Positions 45,625 to 56,170 of a stretch of DNA of 64,000 nucleotides are shown one piece after another. Origin of the DNA: Wohlfahrtiimonas populi (GTDB lineage: Bacteria > Pseudomonadota > Gammaproteobacteria > Cardiobacteriales > Wohlfahrtiimonadaceae). Made by a program: the position numbers and the translations under genes. Position 1 is the first letter of the stretch; every line of letters begins with the position of its first letter. The stretch is from positions 190,083 through 254,082 of the forward strand of contig NZ_MVDN01000001.1 of NCBI RefSeq assembly GCF_002006795.1, read 5' to 3'. A model generated the notes under the pieces. The model worked only from the letters and a program-made list of their open reading frames with translations, did not search any database and was not told the DNA's origin.

Positions 45625-47094
45625 TTAACGACTCTTACGAATTTTTAAGTGCTTACCTTTAGCATTCGCTAAGATCAACTTATCTGCCTGAACTTTAGTT
45701 TTTGGCTTTTCAACTGCATAAGGGTTTTCACCTGAACGGAAATCCAAACGCACTGGCGTACCAACTAATTTCAATTGCTCACGATAAGTATTCATCAAAT
45801 AACGAATATAATCAGGTTTCACATGACTCACACGAGAACCATGAATCACGATACGCGGTGGATTTTTACCACCTTGGTGCGCATAACGTAATTTAGGCGC
45901 TAAACCTTGTGATACAGGCGGATGATGTCTATGAACCGCAGCTTCTAAGATATTAGACAACTCATTCGTTGTGAATTTACGCATTGCATTGTCATAAGCT
46001 TGAATTGCCATTTTCAACACTTTATCCACATTCGTGCCATGTAAGGCAGAAATGAAGATTGGTTGTGTGAAGTCAATGAAAGCAAACTTACGCGTGAATT
46101 CAGTTTTAATCCACTCTCTTTCGTGATCAGGCAAATGATCCCATTTATTCACAGCCAATACTAACGCACGACCTGAATCTAATACGTTACCCAATAAGCC
46201 TGCATCTTGGTCTGATAAGCCTTCGTGCGCATCAAATACGAATACAACAACGTTAGATTTCTGCATCGCTTCGATACTTTTAATCACGCTGAATTTTTCG
46301 ATCTTATCATCCACACGGCTACGACGACGAATACCTGCTGTATCAATCAAGATAAAGTCACGATCTTCTTTAGAGAATGGAATCTCTACAGAGTCACGTG
46401 TTGTACCCGCAACATCACTTGCCAATACACGTTCTTCACCAATGATACGGTTGATCAACGTTGATTTACCAGCATTAGGACGTCCCAATACTGCTAAACG
46501 AATTGGACCATCATCCACAACGATATCATCTTCTTCGTCTTCAGATTCTTCATCATAATCTTCAAACTCTTCTTCCTCGAATTCTAATTCAGGGAAACGA
46601 GCAAATGTCGAGATGACTAAATCTAAAATACCACGATTGTGAGCAGCAGACACAGCGATAGGATCGCCCATACCTAAAGCATAGAATGGCGCAATCGCCA
46701 TATCATCTTCTTTACCTTCTGCTTTATTCACAACAACGATCACGGGCTTATTTGTACGACGAACCATCTCTGCGATTTCTTCATCATAACCTGTTAAATC
46801 ATTGCGACCATCTACGATAAAGTAGATCAAATCAGCATCTTCAACAGCTTTCCAAACTTGTCCTGCGATTAGGTTATCCATGTGATTACTATCATCACCA
46901 GATAAACCACCTGTGTCCAAAATAATGTAAGGTGTTTGTTCTGCACCAACTTTACCCATGCCATAACGGCGATCGCGTGTCAGCCCTGGCTGATCGGCAA
47001 CCAAAGCATCACGAGTACGAGTTAATGCGTTATATAAGGTAGATTTCCCAACATTTGGGCGCCCTACCAAAGCGATAATCGGTAAATCTTTCAT
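45625..47094 (-). CDS. der: Ribosome-assembly GTPase Der (EngA)
   Basis: Tandem-domain GTPase needed for 50S subunit maturation. The 489-residue protein has two G domains with P-loops GRPNVGKST (about residue 10) and GRPNAGKST (about 207), G3 motifs DTGG and DTAG, and NKAE/NKWD specificity motifs. An acidic linker (EEEFEDYDEESEDEEDD) joins them, and a KH-like C-terminal domain with a basic end (KHLKIRKSR) follows. It is downstream of bamB by three bases, as in most gammaproteobacteria. Confidence 0.96.
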   Translation of the reverse strand: MKDLPIIALVGRPNVGKSTLYNALTRTRDALVADQPGLTRDRRYGMGKVGAEQTPYIILDTGGLSGDDSNHMDNLIAGQVWKAVEDADLIYFIVDGRNDLTGYDEEIAEMVRRTNKPVIVVVNKAEGKEDDMAIAPFYALGMGDPIAVSAAHNRGILDLVISTFARFPELEFEEEEFEDYDEESEDEEDDIVVDDGPIRLAVLGRPNAGKSTLINRIIGEERVLASDVAGTTRDSVEIPFSKEDRDFILIDTAGIRRRSRVDDKIEKFSVIKSIEAMQKSNVVVFVFDAHEGLSDQDAGLLGNVLDSGRALVLAVNKWDHLPDHEREWIKTEFTRKFAFIDFTQPIFISALHGTNVDKVLKMAIQAYDNAMRKFTTNELSNILEAAVHRHHPPVSQGLAPKLRYAHQGGKNPPRIVIHGSRVSHVKPDYIRYLMNTYREQLKLVGTPVRLDFRSGENPYAVEKPKTKVQADKLILANAKGKHLKIRKSR

Positions 47095-47097
47095 AAA

Positions 47098-48243
47098 TTA
47101 GATACTAATACGATAAACATTTCCAGAGTGATCCTGGAAAACCGCACTGCCAGCCAAAGTCAAAACATCAGGCATGAATCCTGATTTACCTACTTTAGTT
47201 GAACCAAGTAATTGTCCACTGTTCTTATCTAGAACATGAACATATCCTTCATTATCACCCACGACAATGCGTTCATTAATCAATACAGGACGCGTTAAAT
47301 GACGAGCGAATAATGCATTGCTCTCCCATTCAACTTTCCCATCACGTTTTGATAATGCACCAATATTGCCATTATCATAAGCAACATATAGTCGAGATGC
47401 ATCTACTGTTAGACCAGAATAAACGCCTGATTTGGTTTCCCAAAGTTTACGTGCATTCTGTAGAGATACTGCCGCTACACCTGTACGCGCAACAGGCACA
47501 TAAGCAACATTATTATCAATCACTGGTTCAGCATCAATATCTGCTAAACGAGCCATTTCTGTGCCACCACGAGGATTACTAACTTTTTGTCCCCAAATCA
47601 CAGCACCAGTTTCAGCATTTAAATAGCCGATTAGACCTAAATCTGTTGGCACTAATAAGTTTTGTCCCACAACAACTGGTGCGGCACCGCCACGCAAACT
47701 AACTTCTGGCACTTGAACCATATATGCCCAAGATTTTTCACCTGTTTGAGCATCAAATGTTTCAACTGCACCACCCATAGTACGGATAATGACACGAGAT
47801 CCTGCAATGACAGGCGTTGTTGTTGGTGCACCATAAAGCTTGGTACTCCAAACTTTTGAGCCATTCGCCGAAGACAATGCAACTAACTCACCAGTTTTTG
47901 TGCCCACAAATACTAAGTTGCCATTGGTTGCTGTACCAGTATAAAGTTCATCAACTTTTGTTGCCCAACCTTTCTTACCTGATGTTGCATCCACCGAAGA
48001 TACAGAGCCATTAGCATTGGCAACATAAAGTGTATTACCACTGTGTGCTACATTAAATCTCAAGCTTGTTTCATCAGAATTACCTAAGCCTGAAACTGAC
48101 CAAGAAGTTCTCACTAAATTTTTATTTGTGTTTTCTGAAATTGGTGTTGGCGTTGGTGCATTTGTTTTACCTACAAAGAAACCTGAACAACCAGTCACTG
48201 CTAAAGTTGCAACCAATACAGCTGAAATTTTTAATTTATTCAT
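47098..48243 (-). CDS. bamB: Outer-membrane assembly lipoprotein BamB
   Basis: Beta-propeller lipoprotein of the BAM complex that inserts outer-membrane proteins. The 381-residue protein begins with a lipoprotein signal (LAVTGC, lipidated Cys near residue 19) and has repeated PQQ-like blades, for example NGSVSSVDATSGKKGW and LVALSSANGSKVW. Position between yfgM and der is conserved. No anomalies are seen. Confidence 0.93.
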   Translation of the reverse strand: MNKLKISAVLVATLAVTGCSGFFVGKTNAPTPTPISENTNKNLVRTSWSVSGLGNSDETSLRFNVAHSGNTLYVANANGSVSSVDATSGKKGWATKVDELYTGTATNGNLVFVGTKTGELVALSSANGSKVWSTKLYGAPTTTPVIAGSRVIIRTMGGAVETFDAQTGEKSWAYMVQVPEVSLRGGAAPVVVGQNLLVPTDLGLIGYLNAETGAVIWGQKVSNPRGGTEMARLADIDAEPVIDNNVAYVPVARTGVAAVSLQNARKLWETKSGVYSGLTVDASRLYVAYDNGNIGALSKRDGKVEWESNALFARHLTRPVLINERIVVGDNEGYVHVLDKNSGQLLGSTKVGKSGFMPDVLTLAGSAVFQDHSGNVYRISI

Positions 48244-48280
48244 ACTCTATCCTTCAATTCGAATCTTGGAATGCTCAGCA

Positions 48281-48901
48281 TTAAGCGCCGGTTGATAACT
48301 GGTTAATTTTTCTTTGAATCACTGGTGACTGTAAGATATCGAAAGCTTCTGCATAAACAGTTTTTGCATTATCAATACGGCCTTCTTTAACATAGACATC
48401 ACCCTGTAATGATTTCACTAAACCTGTAAAGCTTTTAGTTGTGATTTGATTCAATTCAGCCATAGATGCTGTGTAATCACTATTTTCATACAAAGCTACA
48501 GCCAAACGATAACGGAATAAATCCTTCATCACTGGATCTTTTGTTGCAGCCAATTGTGATTGCAAATCTGCAATTGCACCTTTCAAATCATTATCATTTG
48601 CTTGAAATGCTGCTTTTTGTAGCATCGCTAAATCTTTAAAACCTTCAGCTTTAGCATCATTCATTACAGCAGCAATCGCTTTATCATCTAATTTACCTGA
48701 TTCTAAAGCTTGCTCAAATACATAATAGTTCGTTGCTTGTGTTGATAAACGGTCACTTTTATGGCTTTTATAATAATCCCATCCAATGATGCTACCAATC
48801 ACAACAATGATCGCAAAAAAGATCCAAGCACCATTTGCTTTTAACCAATCAACGAGTGCTTCTGCACGTTGATCATCTGTTTCAAACTGGTTTAAACTCA
48901 T
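48281..48901 (-). CDS. yfgM: YfgM family periplasmic TPR membrane protein
   Basis: A 206-residue single-pass inner-membrane protein of the YfgM family, an ancillary SecYEG-associated chaperone-network component. Short cytoplasmic N terminus, a TM helix (about residues 24-43, IFFAIIVVIGSIIGWDYY) and a periplasmic TPR-like domain are visible. It follows hisS by 11 bp and precedes bamB by 37 bp, the usual arrangement. Confidence 0.9.
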   Translation of the reverse strand: MSLNQFETDDQRAEALVDWLKANGAWIFFAIIVVIGSIIGWDYYKSHKSDRLSTQATNYYVFEQALESGKLDDKAIAAVMNDAKAEGFKDLAMLQKAAFQANDNDLKGAIADLQSQLAATKDPVMKDLFRYRLAVALYENSDYTASMAELNQITTKSFTGLVKSLQGDVYVKEGRIDNAKTVYAEAFDILQSPVIQRKINQLSTGA

Positions 48902-48912
48902 CTTATTACCTT

Positions 48913-50187
48913 TTATTTAATATTTTTTAACCAATCAACCAATTCAGATAATGCGATCTCTTGTTGCTCACCGATTTCTCTTAAATTTTTAATGATGGCA
49001 ATATTGTTAGCTAATTCATTTTCGCCCAAAATCATGGCAAATCTTGCACCACTTTGATCCGCTTTTTTCATTTGAGATTTCATGCCTGATTCGCCCAATA
49101 CTGTTGATACTAAGTAATCAGGATAAGCTGTACGAATTTGTTCCATCAGAGATAAACCAGCTTTTTTAGCATCGTTACCTAATAACACAGCAACTAAATC
49201 AGTTTGTTGAGTTTCTTCGATTTGTTGTACTTCTTCACACAGCAAATACAAACGCTCCATACCTAAACCAAAACCAATCGCTGGAGTTTTATGACCACCT
49301 AACTCTTCAACCATACGATCATAACGACCACCGCCACAAACTGTTGCCTGCGCGCCTAATTTGTCTGTTGTCCATTCAAATACTGTACGAGTATAGTAAT
49401 CCATACCACGAACAATACGATGATTGATGACATACTTAATGCCCAATGCATCTAAGTATTCACATAATTTCTTAAAGTGTTCTGCTGATTCTTCAGTCAA
49501 ATGATCCAACAATGTTGGTGCTTTATTCAATAAATCTTGCATAGCAGGATTTTTAGAATCCAAAATACGCAAAGGATTTGTTTTCAAACGTCGCAAGCTA
49601 TCTTCATCCAACAACTCAATATTATCTTCAAAATATTTTACAATCACGTCACGATAACGTTTACGACACTCTTCTGTACCCATTGAGTTGAGTTCTAAAG
49701 TTACGTACTCAGAAACACCTAATTTTTCCCACAAACGACTGATCATTGCTAAAATTTCTGCATCCACATCTGGTGATTCGATGCCAAACACTTCAATATC
49801 AGCTTGGTTAAATTGGCGATAACGACCGTGTTGTGGTTTGTCATAACGGAAAACTGAGCCAATTTGCCATACTTTTTGCACTTGATTGTAGAACAATCCA
49901 TGCTGAATCCCTGAGCGAACAATACCTGCTGTTAATTCAGGGCGCAATGCCAAACTTGTTTTTTCATCACTGTCAGAAAAAACATACATCTCTTTTTCAA
50001 CAATATCTGTCACTTCACCCAAAGAACGTGTAAATAATCTCGTTTCTTCTACGATCGGGGTGCGAATTTCACGATAACCATACTGTGCAAATAATTGACG
50101 GAATGTACCTTCAATATATTGCCATTTAGCAGTTTGGGTAGGTAAAGCATCGTGCATTCCTTTCACAGATTGAATCTTTTGACTCAT
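48913..50187 (-). CDS. hisS: Histidyl-tRNA synthetase
   Basis: Class II synthetase charging tRNA-His. The 424-residue protein shows KGMHDALP, motif 2 (GSVFRYDKPQHGRYRQFNQ), the histidine-specific GMDYYTRTVFEW and the motif 3 region GFGLGMERL, and ends in an anticodon-binding domain. It lies directly downstream of rodZ with a three-base gap; ispG, which commonly sits between them, is missing here. Confidence 0.97.
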   Translation of the reverse strand: MSQKIQSVKGMHDALPTQTAKWQYIEGTFRQLFAQYGYREIRTPIVEETRLFTRSLGEVTDIVEKEMYVFSDSDEKTSLALRPELTAGIVRSGIQHGLFYNQVQKVWQIGSVFRYDKPQHGRYRQFNQADIEVFGIESPDVDAEILAMISRLWEKLGVSEYVTLELNSMGTEECRKRYRDVIVKYFEDNIELLDEDSLRRLKTNPLRILDSKNPAMQDLLNKAPTLLDHLTEESAEHFKKLCEYLDALGIKYVINHRIVRGMDYYTRTVFEWTTDKLGAQATVCGGGRYDRMVEELGGHKTPAIGFGLGMERLYLLCEEVQQIEETQQTDLVAVLLGNDAKKAGLSLMEQIRTAYPDYLVSTVLGESGMKSQMKKADQSGARFAMILGENELANNIAIIKNLREIGEQQEIALSELVDWLKNIK

Positions 50188-50190
50188 GAC

Positions 50191-51189
50191 TTAATTCTCT
50201 TCCTTAGGCTCTAATTTAATTTTTGAAACAGTTGTTCTAGCAGTCGGGCGATAAACTTTTTCATCCACCACATCACCATTGAACATTAATTTATCAATAC
50301 TTTGCGCATTACCAATGTGCAATGAAAAAGGTGCTTCACCTTCCAAATGATATGTTGCATTAGCAGGCAAAACTTCGTTCATTAATACTTTTTTATTTTT
50401 ATCACGGATTTGCACCCAGCATTCCGCATTATTTAAGGTCAGTGATAATGAAGAAATACCCACAGGTAACTGAACTTTTTCTTGCATTGTCACATCAGCA
50501 GATTGATCAGAATTGACAGAAGCCAATGTTAAAGAACCATCGCGAATGATTTGTTCAACTTCAAACGCTGATAAGGCAGATTTTTCATCCATATTAGGCG
50601 CAACATTAGCAATCACTGAATTAACATTACTATCATTCATCATGATAGATGGCGTAGAAATTGATTGAGTAGTTGATGCTAACTGTATAGGCTGCTGTAT
50701 TTCTTCTTCAATCAATGCTTGCTCCTCATCTGAAAGTGCACTTGCAGTATCACGAATAATCTTCTCTGGTGTTGGCTTAATATTAAAAATATCAGTCACT
50801 TTATCGCCATAAATAAAGTAAATTGCAATGCCAGCACCCAATAATGCGACTAAAATCACAGAATACCATTTAAAAAATGAACGATGAACCATACGTTTAT
50901 CTTCGTTCAACTGAGCACGAATCAGGCTTTCCGTTTTTTCTTCTTTAAAAGGATCTTCTAATTGTATGAGTAACGCATCAATTTCCACACGATCAATTTT
51001 TAAATAATCTGCATATTTCTTCACATAGTTTCTAATATACAAAAGCGAACCTAGTCGCTCATAGCGACCATCTTCTAAATCTTGTAATACTTGAGCTCGT
51101 ATTGATAAAACTCTAGAGGCATCCTGCAATGAAGCTTGACGATTTTCTCTTGCATCTTTCAATTGTTGAGCTAATTCATCTTTAATCAT
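50191..51189 (-). CDS. rodZ: RodZ-like cytoskeletal membrane protein
   Basis: Links MreB filaments to the cell-wall elongation machinery. The 332-residue protein has an N-terminal Cro/C1-type helix-turn-helix (LKDARENRQASLQDASRVLS), a basic juxtamembrane segment, one TM helix (about residues 112-129, YSVILVALLGAGIAIYFI), a Ser/Thr/Asn-rich periplasmic linker and a C-terminal DUF4115 domain (about 245-320) with CWVQIRDKNKKVL. The architecture is full-length. It follows pilF by 21 bp. Confidence 0.92.
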   Translation of the reverse strand: MIKDELAQQLKDARENRQASLQDASRVLSIRAQVLQDLEDGRYERLGSLLYIRNYVKKYADYLKIDRVEIDALLIQLEDPFKEEKTESLIRAQLNEDKRMVHRSFFKWYSVILVALLGAGIAIYFIYGDKVTDIFNIKPTPEKIIRDTASALSDEEQALIEEEIQQPIQLASTTQSISTPSIMMNDSNVNSVIANVAPNMDEKSALSAFEVEQIIRDGSLTLASVNSDQSADVTMQEKVQLPVGISSLSLTLNNAECWVQIRDKNKKVLMNEVLPANATYHLEGEAPFSLHIGNAQSIDKLMFNGDVVDEKVYRPTARTTVSKIKLEPKEEN

Positions 51190-51210
51190 ATTGTCTCTTT
51201 GTTATTAGAA

Positions 51211-51942
51211 TTATTGGCCTTGATTCATAGCAATAACATTCTCATACTTGCTAATTTCAGCTTGATCGCGTGCCTTTTTTGCAGCTTCCAAACCTAGATA
51301 AACACTATTAGGCTCATAACCATATGCATCATGATAACGATCTAAAGCAGGAAAAACTTCATTCTGACGGTTCAACTCATTCAATGCAATTGCCTTAAAG
51401 TAATAGGTATCTGCATAATTTGGATTAGCTGCAATGGCACGATCTGCATACTCATTACCTTTTACAGGATTTTTATGGACTAAATAGCAAGCAGCTGCAG
51501 CGCTATACATACCAGCTTTCAATTCCGATGGCGCATTGTCTGCAATTCTAGCCATAGTCTCTGTTGCGGAAGCATCATATGGGCCACATTGGATCATCGC
51601 ATAATGTTTTACTGCCATTCGATCCATTGGGTTTATTGCAATCGCTTTAGAGTAGAATGCAATAGCGTCACTTTTTTTTCCTTGGCGTTCTTGAGACACA
51701 CCTAACATTACATAGAGCTCAGAAAAATCAGGGTATTTTTTCACTAAAGACATCAGTTTTTCATTTGCTACTTGGTATTCACCGCTACCAATATAACCAA
51801 CACCCATTTGATAAGTTAATTTATCTGTTTCTGGTAAACTTTCAATTGTCATACCTGATGACTTTATGGAAGTACTTGTACCTTGAGTTGTTGTACATGC
51901 TAACAACGTAGATGAAAGCAATAACACTGCTAAATACCGCAT
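51211..51942 (-). CDS. pilF: PilF/PilW-type TPR lipoprotein
   Basis: A 243-residue TPR lipoprotein, the type IV pilus pilotin family that helps the PilQ secretin assemble. The lipoprotein signal is MRYLAVLLLSSTLLAC, with lipidated Cys16. At least four TPR-like repeats follow, including YVMLGVSQERQGKKSDAIAF and YADTYYFKAIALNELNRQ. The rlmN-pilF-rodZ order is conserved. Whether this strain makes pili cannot be told from the window. Confidence 0.87.
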   Translation of the reverse strand: MRYLAVLLLSSTLLACTTTQGTSTSIKSSGMTIESLPETDKLTYQMGVGYIGSGEYQVANEKLMSLVKKYPDFSELYVMLGVSQERQGKKSDAIAFYSKAIAINPMDRMAVKHYAMIQCGPYDASATETMARIADNAPSELKAGMYSAAAACYLVHKNPVKGNEYADRAIAANPNYADTYYFKAIALNELNRQNEVFPALDRYHDAYGYEPNSVYLGLEAAKKARDQAEISKYENVIAMNQGQ

Positions 51943-51990
51943 AATCTACCTCTTCTATATCTTTAATTAATCCGATGCTTTGTGATTGTA

Positions 51991-53106
51991 TCAAGAATTT
52001 TCTGTTTTTGTGCGCTTAGTTCGATCTTTCACGCGCCCAGCTAACTGACCACATGCCGCATCGATATCTTCACCTCTTGTCTTACGAATCGTCGTGACAA
52101 CGCCTTGTCTTTGCAAGATTTCTTTGAAGCGATTGATACGATTCATGGATGAACATTCATAGCCTGAATTCGGAAATGGATTAAATGGAATCAAATTCAC
52201 TTTACCAGGAATGTCTTTAATTAGTTTCGCTAATGCAAAAGCATCTTCTTCTTTATCATTCACATCCTTTAACATAACATATTCCCAAGTAATTTTGCGA
52301 TATGCTGATGAATCAGTGATGTAGTTTTTACATGCTTCTAATAATTGCGCTAATGGATATTTCTTATTGATTGGCACAATCTCATCACGCAATGTATCGT
52401 AAGGTGCATGTAATGAAATTGCCAATGATACATCTGAAACTTCTTTCAAACGATAAAGTGCAGGCACAACACCTGATGTACTCAATGTTACACGGCGCTT
52501 AGATAAGCCAAAACCATAATCATTCAGCATCACATCAATGGCTTGCGTCACATTTGTAAAATTCAACAATGGCTCACCCATTCCCATGAGCACCACATTC
52601 GTCACACGACGATTTTGACTTTGCTGAGTGTCATTCTCATATTCGCCCAACAGCTTTTTAGCAAGCATCACCTGCCCTACGATTTCTGCTGTGCTTAAAT
52701 TTCGGTTAAAACCTTGGCGTGCAGTTGAGCAGAAAGTACATTCTAATGCACAACCCACTTGTGACGAAACACACAAGGTTCCACGATCATCTTCTGGAAT
52801 GAATACCATTTCGATCGCATTGCCTGACTCTAATTGAATCAGCCATTTATGAGTACCATCACTCGATGGCTGATCCAACAAAACTTTAGGTAAATCAAAA
52901 ACAAGTCGTGACTTTAATTTTTCACGTGTTTGTTTTGAAATATCAGTCATATCATCAATAGACTCAGCGCCTTTATGATAGACCCATTTCATAATCTGCA
53001 TGGCACGATAAGGCTTTTCGCCAATCTCTTCACAGAGTTCGAGCATTGCTTGATAAGTTAAACCATACAAATTCTTTTCCACTACATTACTCACGACTTG
53101 ATTCAC
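51991..53106 (-). CDS. rlmN: Dual-specificity RNA methyltransferase RlmN
   Basis: Radical-SAM enzyme methylating A2503 of 23S rRNA and A37 of some tRNAs. The 371-residue protein has the radical-SAM cluster motif CALECTFC (Cx3Cx2C), GMGEPLLNF and the C-terminal catalytic Cys region (DIDAACGQL). N-terminal GEKPYRAMQIMKWVYHKG is typical. It begins 13 bp after the ndk stop. Confidence 0.96.
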   Translation of the reverse strand: MNQVVSNVVEKNLYGLTYQAMLELCEEIGEKPYRAMQIMKWVYHKGAESIDDMTDISKQTREKLKSRLVFDLPKVLLDQPSSDGTHKWLIQLESGNAIEMVFIPEDDRGTLCVSSQVGCALECTFCSTARQGFNRNLSTAEIVGQVMLAKKLLGEYENDTQQSQNRRVTNVVLMGMGEPLLNFTNVTQAIDVMLNDYGFGLSKRRVTLSTSGVVPALYRLKEVSDVSLAISLHAPYDTLRDEIVPINKKYPLAQLLEACKNYITDSSAYRKITWEYVMLKDVNDKEEDAFALAKLIKDIPGKVNLIPFNPFPNSGYECSSMNRINRFKEILQRQGVVTTIRKTRGEDIDAACGQLAGRVKDRTKRTKTENS

Positions 53107-53119
53107 TTTTTACTTAAAA

Positions 53120-53560
53120 TTAACGGTTACAAACTTTTACTGGTGCAACTGCATTTGCGCCGAAGAAATATTCGATTTCTACAGCGGCTGTTTCTGCAGC
53201 ATCTGAACCATGAACAGCGTTTGCATCGATGCTATCTGCGAAATCAGCACGGATTGTACCTGGTGCTGCTTCTTTAGGGTTTGTTGCACCCATGATTTCA
53301 CGGTGCTTAGCGATTGCGTTTTCGCCTTCCAATACTTGCATCATTACTGGACCAGAAACCATGAACTGTACTAAATCATTAAAGAAAGGACGCTCTTTAT
53401 GTACAGCGTAGAAACCTTCAGCTTCTGCTTGAGTTAAATGAACCATTTTAGCAGCAACGATTTTGAAACCTGCTTTTTCAAAACGTGTATAGATTTCGCC
53501 GATTACATTTTTTGCAACTGCGTCTGGTTTGATGATAGAGAAAGTACGTTCAATAGCCAT
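53120..53560 (-). CDS. ndk: Nucleoside diphosphate kinase
   Basis: Balances nucleoside triphosphate pools by a phosphohistidine mechanism. The 146-residue protein has active-site H117 in NAVHGSD and the N-terminal [12 protein letters not shown] motif. A GGAG site precedes the ATG. It heads the ndk-rlmN-pilF-rodZ-hisS-yfgM-bamB-der series. The 241 bp between ndk and the divergent uvrD should hold both promoters; I could not assign them with confidence. Confidence 0.97.
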   Translation of the reverse strand: MAIERTFSIIKPDAVAKNVIGEIYTRFEKAGFKIVAAKMVHLTQAEAEGFYAVHKERPFFNDLVQFMVSGPVMMQVLEGENAIAKHREIMGATNPKEAAPGTIRADFADSIDANAVHGSDAAETAAVEIEYFFGANAVAPVKVCNR

Positions 53561-53801
53561 TAAATACTCCTTAAAGCTTCACGATAGCTAAACAAATAAA
53601 TTGATTTATGTTTTCATGATAAAAACCGTGGAATTCTAACATAAAAAAGCATTATCTCTTAATAATCCTGTAAATTTTTTATGACTATATTTTCTATAGA
53701 TTAAGTTTTTCCCTATTCACCACTGCAATTGGACGATTTTTTATTTTATATCAGGCTCATGATATGATGGTAGATCGTTTTATTATCCAACTGCTTTGAG
53801 A

Positions 53802-55985
53802 ATGTCTATGCTATCCACATTAAATGCAGCGCAATATGATGCTGTTACCGCTCCTTTAGGTCCTGTTCGTGTACTTGCTGGTGCGGGTTCTGGTAAAACT
53901 CGCGTATTGGTTGCGCGCATTGCATGGTTGTTGGAAACAGAACAAACAACACCACATGGCATTTTAGCTGTAACATTCACCAATAAAGCAGCATTGGAAA
54001 TGCGTACTCGCTTGGAATCTTCCCTCAAGCGCCCCTTACGTAATTTATGGCTAGGTACATTCCATTCATTATGCCATCGCCTATTACGTTTACATCACGT
54101 AGAAGCAAAATTGGATCAAAACTTCCAAATCATGGACAGTGATGATCAATTGCGTTTATGCAAAAGATTACTCCGTGAACGTGGTATTGATGAAAAAATT
54201 GTGAACCCAAAAGCATTGCAAGGATTCATTGGCAACAATAAAGATGAAGGCAGAAGAGCAAGCCACATTGAAAGACGCCCCAATCAAGCCCATAACACAA
54301 TGATTGAACTATATGCTCAATATCAAGCCATTTGTGACCAATCAAGCTTAGTAGATTTCTCTGAAATTCTTTTACGCACTCTAGAAATGCTTCGTGACAA
54401 TGATGCTCTTTTAAAACATTACCAGGAACGCTTCCAATTCGTTTTAGTGGACGAATTCCAAGATACCAATAGCATTCAATATGCTTGGCTAAGAATGCTA
54501 AGCGGCAAACATCAACAAATTTTTGTTGTGGGCGATGACGATCAATCGATTTATGGCTGGCGCGGTGCACGTGTTGAAAACATTCTAAATTTTGATCAAG
54601 ATTTTCCAAACAGTACAACTGTTCGTTTAGAACAAAATTACCGCTCCACTTCTACAATTTTGGATGCTGCCAATAGTGTGATTGAAAAAAACAATGAACG
54701 TTTACCGAAAAAACTTTGGACAGACAATAGCGATGATTCACAAATCACACAATACAGCGCAATGGATGCTTATGAAGAGGCACAATTCGTTGTAGGGAAA
54801 ATCAAAGAGGCTACTGACAATGGTGTTGCCCGCAAAAAACAAGCAATTTTATATCGCTCAAACGCACAATCTCGTATTTTTGAAGAAGTTCTATTACGTG
54901 CCAATATTCCTTATCGAATTTACGGTGGTTTACGATTCTTCGATCGTGCTGAAATTAAAGACATCACGAGCTATTTGCGTTTGATTGTCAACAATAATGA
55001 TGATATTTCTTTTGAGCGCGCCATCACAACACCTGCAAAAGGCGTTGGCGCTGCAACTATTGAGAAAATTCGTTTAGAAGCCATGCAAGCCGAAGTTTCA
55101 CTATGGGATGCAATGGATAATATCTTAGAAAGCCAAAGCTTAGCCAAACGCGCACAAAATGCTTTGATGGGCTTTAGATTATTAATTACTGAATTACATG
55201 ATACATTGGATGATGTGACTTTGGATCAATTCATCCAAGATGTGATCACAAAAGTGGAATTAGAAGCACATTACAAAAAAGAACCAATGGGGCGCGGTGA
55301 AGATCGCATTGAGAACCTAAACGAATTCATTTCAGCAAGCCGTCAATTTGTCGAAGACTACAACAATGAACCTGACTCCCCACCTTTAACTTCACATGGT
55401 TATTTATCAGAGTTTTTAGGGCAAATCACATTAGATTCAGCTGTCAATGCAGACACTGATAATGATGATAAAATCCAATTGATGACATTGCATAGCTCCA
55501 AAGGCTTGGAGTTTGATCATGTCTATTTAGTTGGCATGGATGATGGCTTATTCCCTAGTGAAAGCTCCATCAATGATCCAGCACGCTTAGAAGAAGAACG
55601 CAGATTGGCTTATGTTGGCATTACACGCGCCAAACAGTTACTGACATTGACCACAGCAGCTTCTCGCATGATTCATGGTAAAACAGTTTATCTTTCACCT
55701 TCTTGCTTCATCAGAGATATTCCATTGCACTTAATCAAAGCTCAAGGTCAGAAAGTTTCGATCTCTAAACCAATGACAGCTCGTGGTAATAGTTATGGCG
55801 CATCAACTCAAGATCAATCTATGAATGGTTTTGCATTGGGTCAATTGGTTTCTCATCCTGTATTCAATGAAGGTGTGATTACAAATTTTGAAGGTGTCGG
55901 TGATCATGCTCGTGTGACCGTTAATTTCAAACAAGCAGGCTCTAAAACATTAGTTTTAGCTTATGCAAAACTGACAATTATTTAA
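53802..55985 (+). CDS. uvrD: DNA helicase II
   Basis: Superfamily 1A 3'-5' helicase for mismatch and nucleotide-excision repair. The 727-residue protein has Walker A LAGAGSGKT (about residue 30), motif Ia VTFTNKAA, motif II VDEFQDTN, QSIYGWRGA, motif V TLHSSKGLEF and motif VI YVGITRAK. The C-terminal ITNFEGVGDHARV matches the UvrD/PcrA Tudor-like domain. An in-frame TTG at 53796 exists; ATG 53802 or 53808 is more likely. Confidence 0.95.
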   Translation: MSMLSTLNAAQYDAVTAPLGPVRVLAGAGSGKTRVLVARIAWLLETEQTTPHGILAVTFTNKAALEMRTRLESSLKRPLRNLWLGTFHSLCHRLLRLHHVEAKLDQNFQIMDSDDQLRLCKRLLRERGIDEKIVNPKALQGFIGNNKDEGRRASHIERRPNQAHNTMIELYAQYQAICDQSSLVDFSEILLRTLEMLRDNDALLKHYQERFQFVLVDEFQDTNSIQYAWLRMLSGKHQQIFVVGDDDQSIYGWRGARVENILNFDQDFPNSTTVRLEQNYRSTSTILDAANSVIEKNNERLPKKLWTDNSDDSQITQYSAMDAYEEAQFVVGKIKEATDNGVARKKQAILYRSNAQSRIFEEVLLRANIPYRIYGGLRFFDRAEIKDITSYLRLIVNNNDDISFERAITTPAKGVGAATIEKIRLEAMQAEVSLWDAMDNILESQSLAKRAQNALMGFRLLITELHDTLDDVTLDQFIQDVITKVELEAHYKKEPMGRGEDRIENLNEFISASRQFVEDYNNEPDSPPLTSHGYLSEFLGQITLDSAVNADTDNDDKIQLMTLHSSKGLEFDHVYLVGMDDGLFPSESSINDPARLEEERRLAYVGITRAKQLLTLTTAASRMIHGKTVYLSPSCFIRDIPLHLIKAQGQKVSISKPMTARGNSYGASTQDQSMNGFALGQLVSHPVFNEGVITNFEGVGDHARVTVNFKQAGSKTLVLAYAKLTII

Positions 55986-56032
55986 TTCTATACTCATCAT
56001 CTTTCAAAATTTGTTAAGTATTTACTTATAAA

Positions 56033-56055
56033 CTTTCTCGCCTATGGCGAGAAAG
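56033..56055. terminator. Strong hairpin after uvrD
   Basis: CTTTCTCGCC, loop TAT and GGCGAGAAAG form a perfect 10-bp stem 48 bp after uvrD. There is no T tract on the plus strand (TTTATAAG follows on the minus strand), so termination strength is uncertain. Confidence 0.55.
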
Positions 56056-56170
56056 CAGAAATTCGAAATTATTTAGACATAATATTATTAAACAATTGTA
56101 AAGATTAATTAAAAACCACTATAGTTATATTATAATTCAAGGATGATTCAAATTTAAAAAGGAATATGTT

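Noticed and set aside
54226-54618. 130-codon open frame antisense to uvrD
   Set aside because: It lies wholly within conserved helicase motifs and has no recognisable domain.
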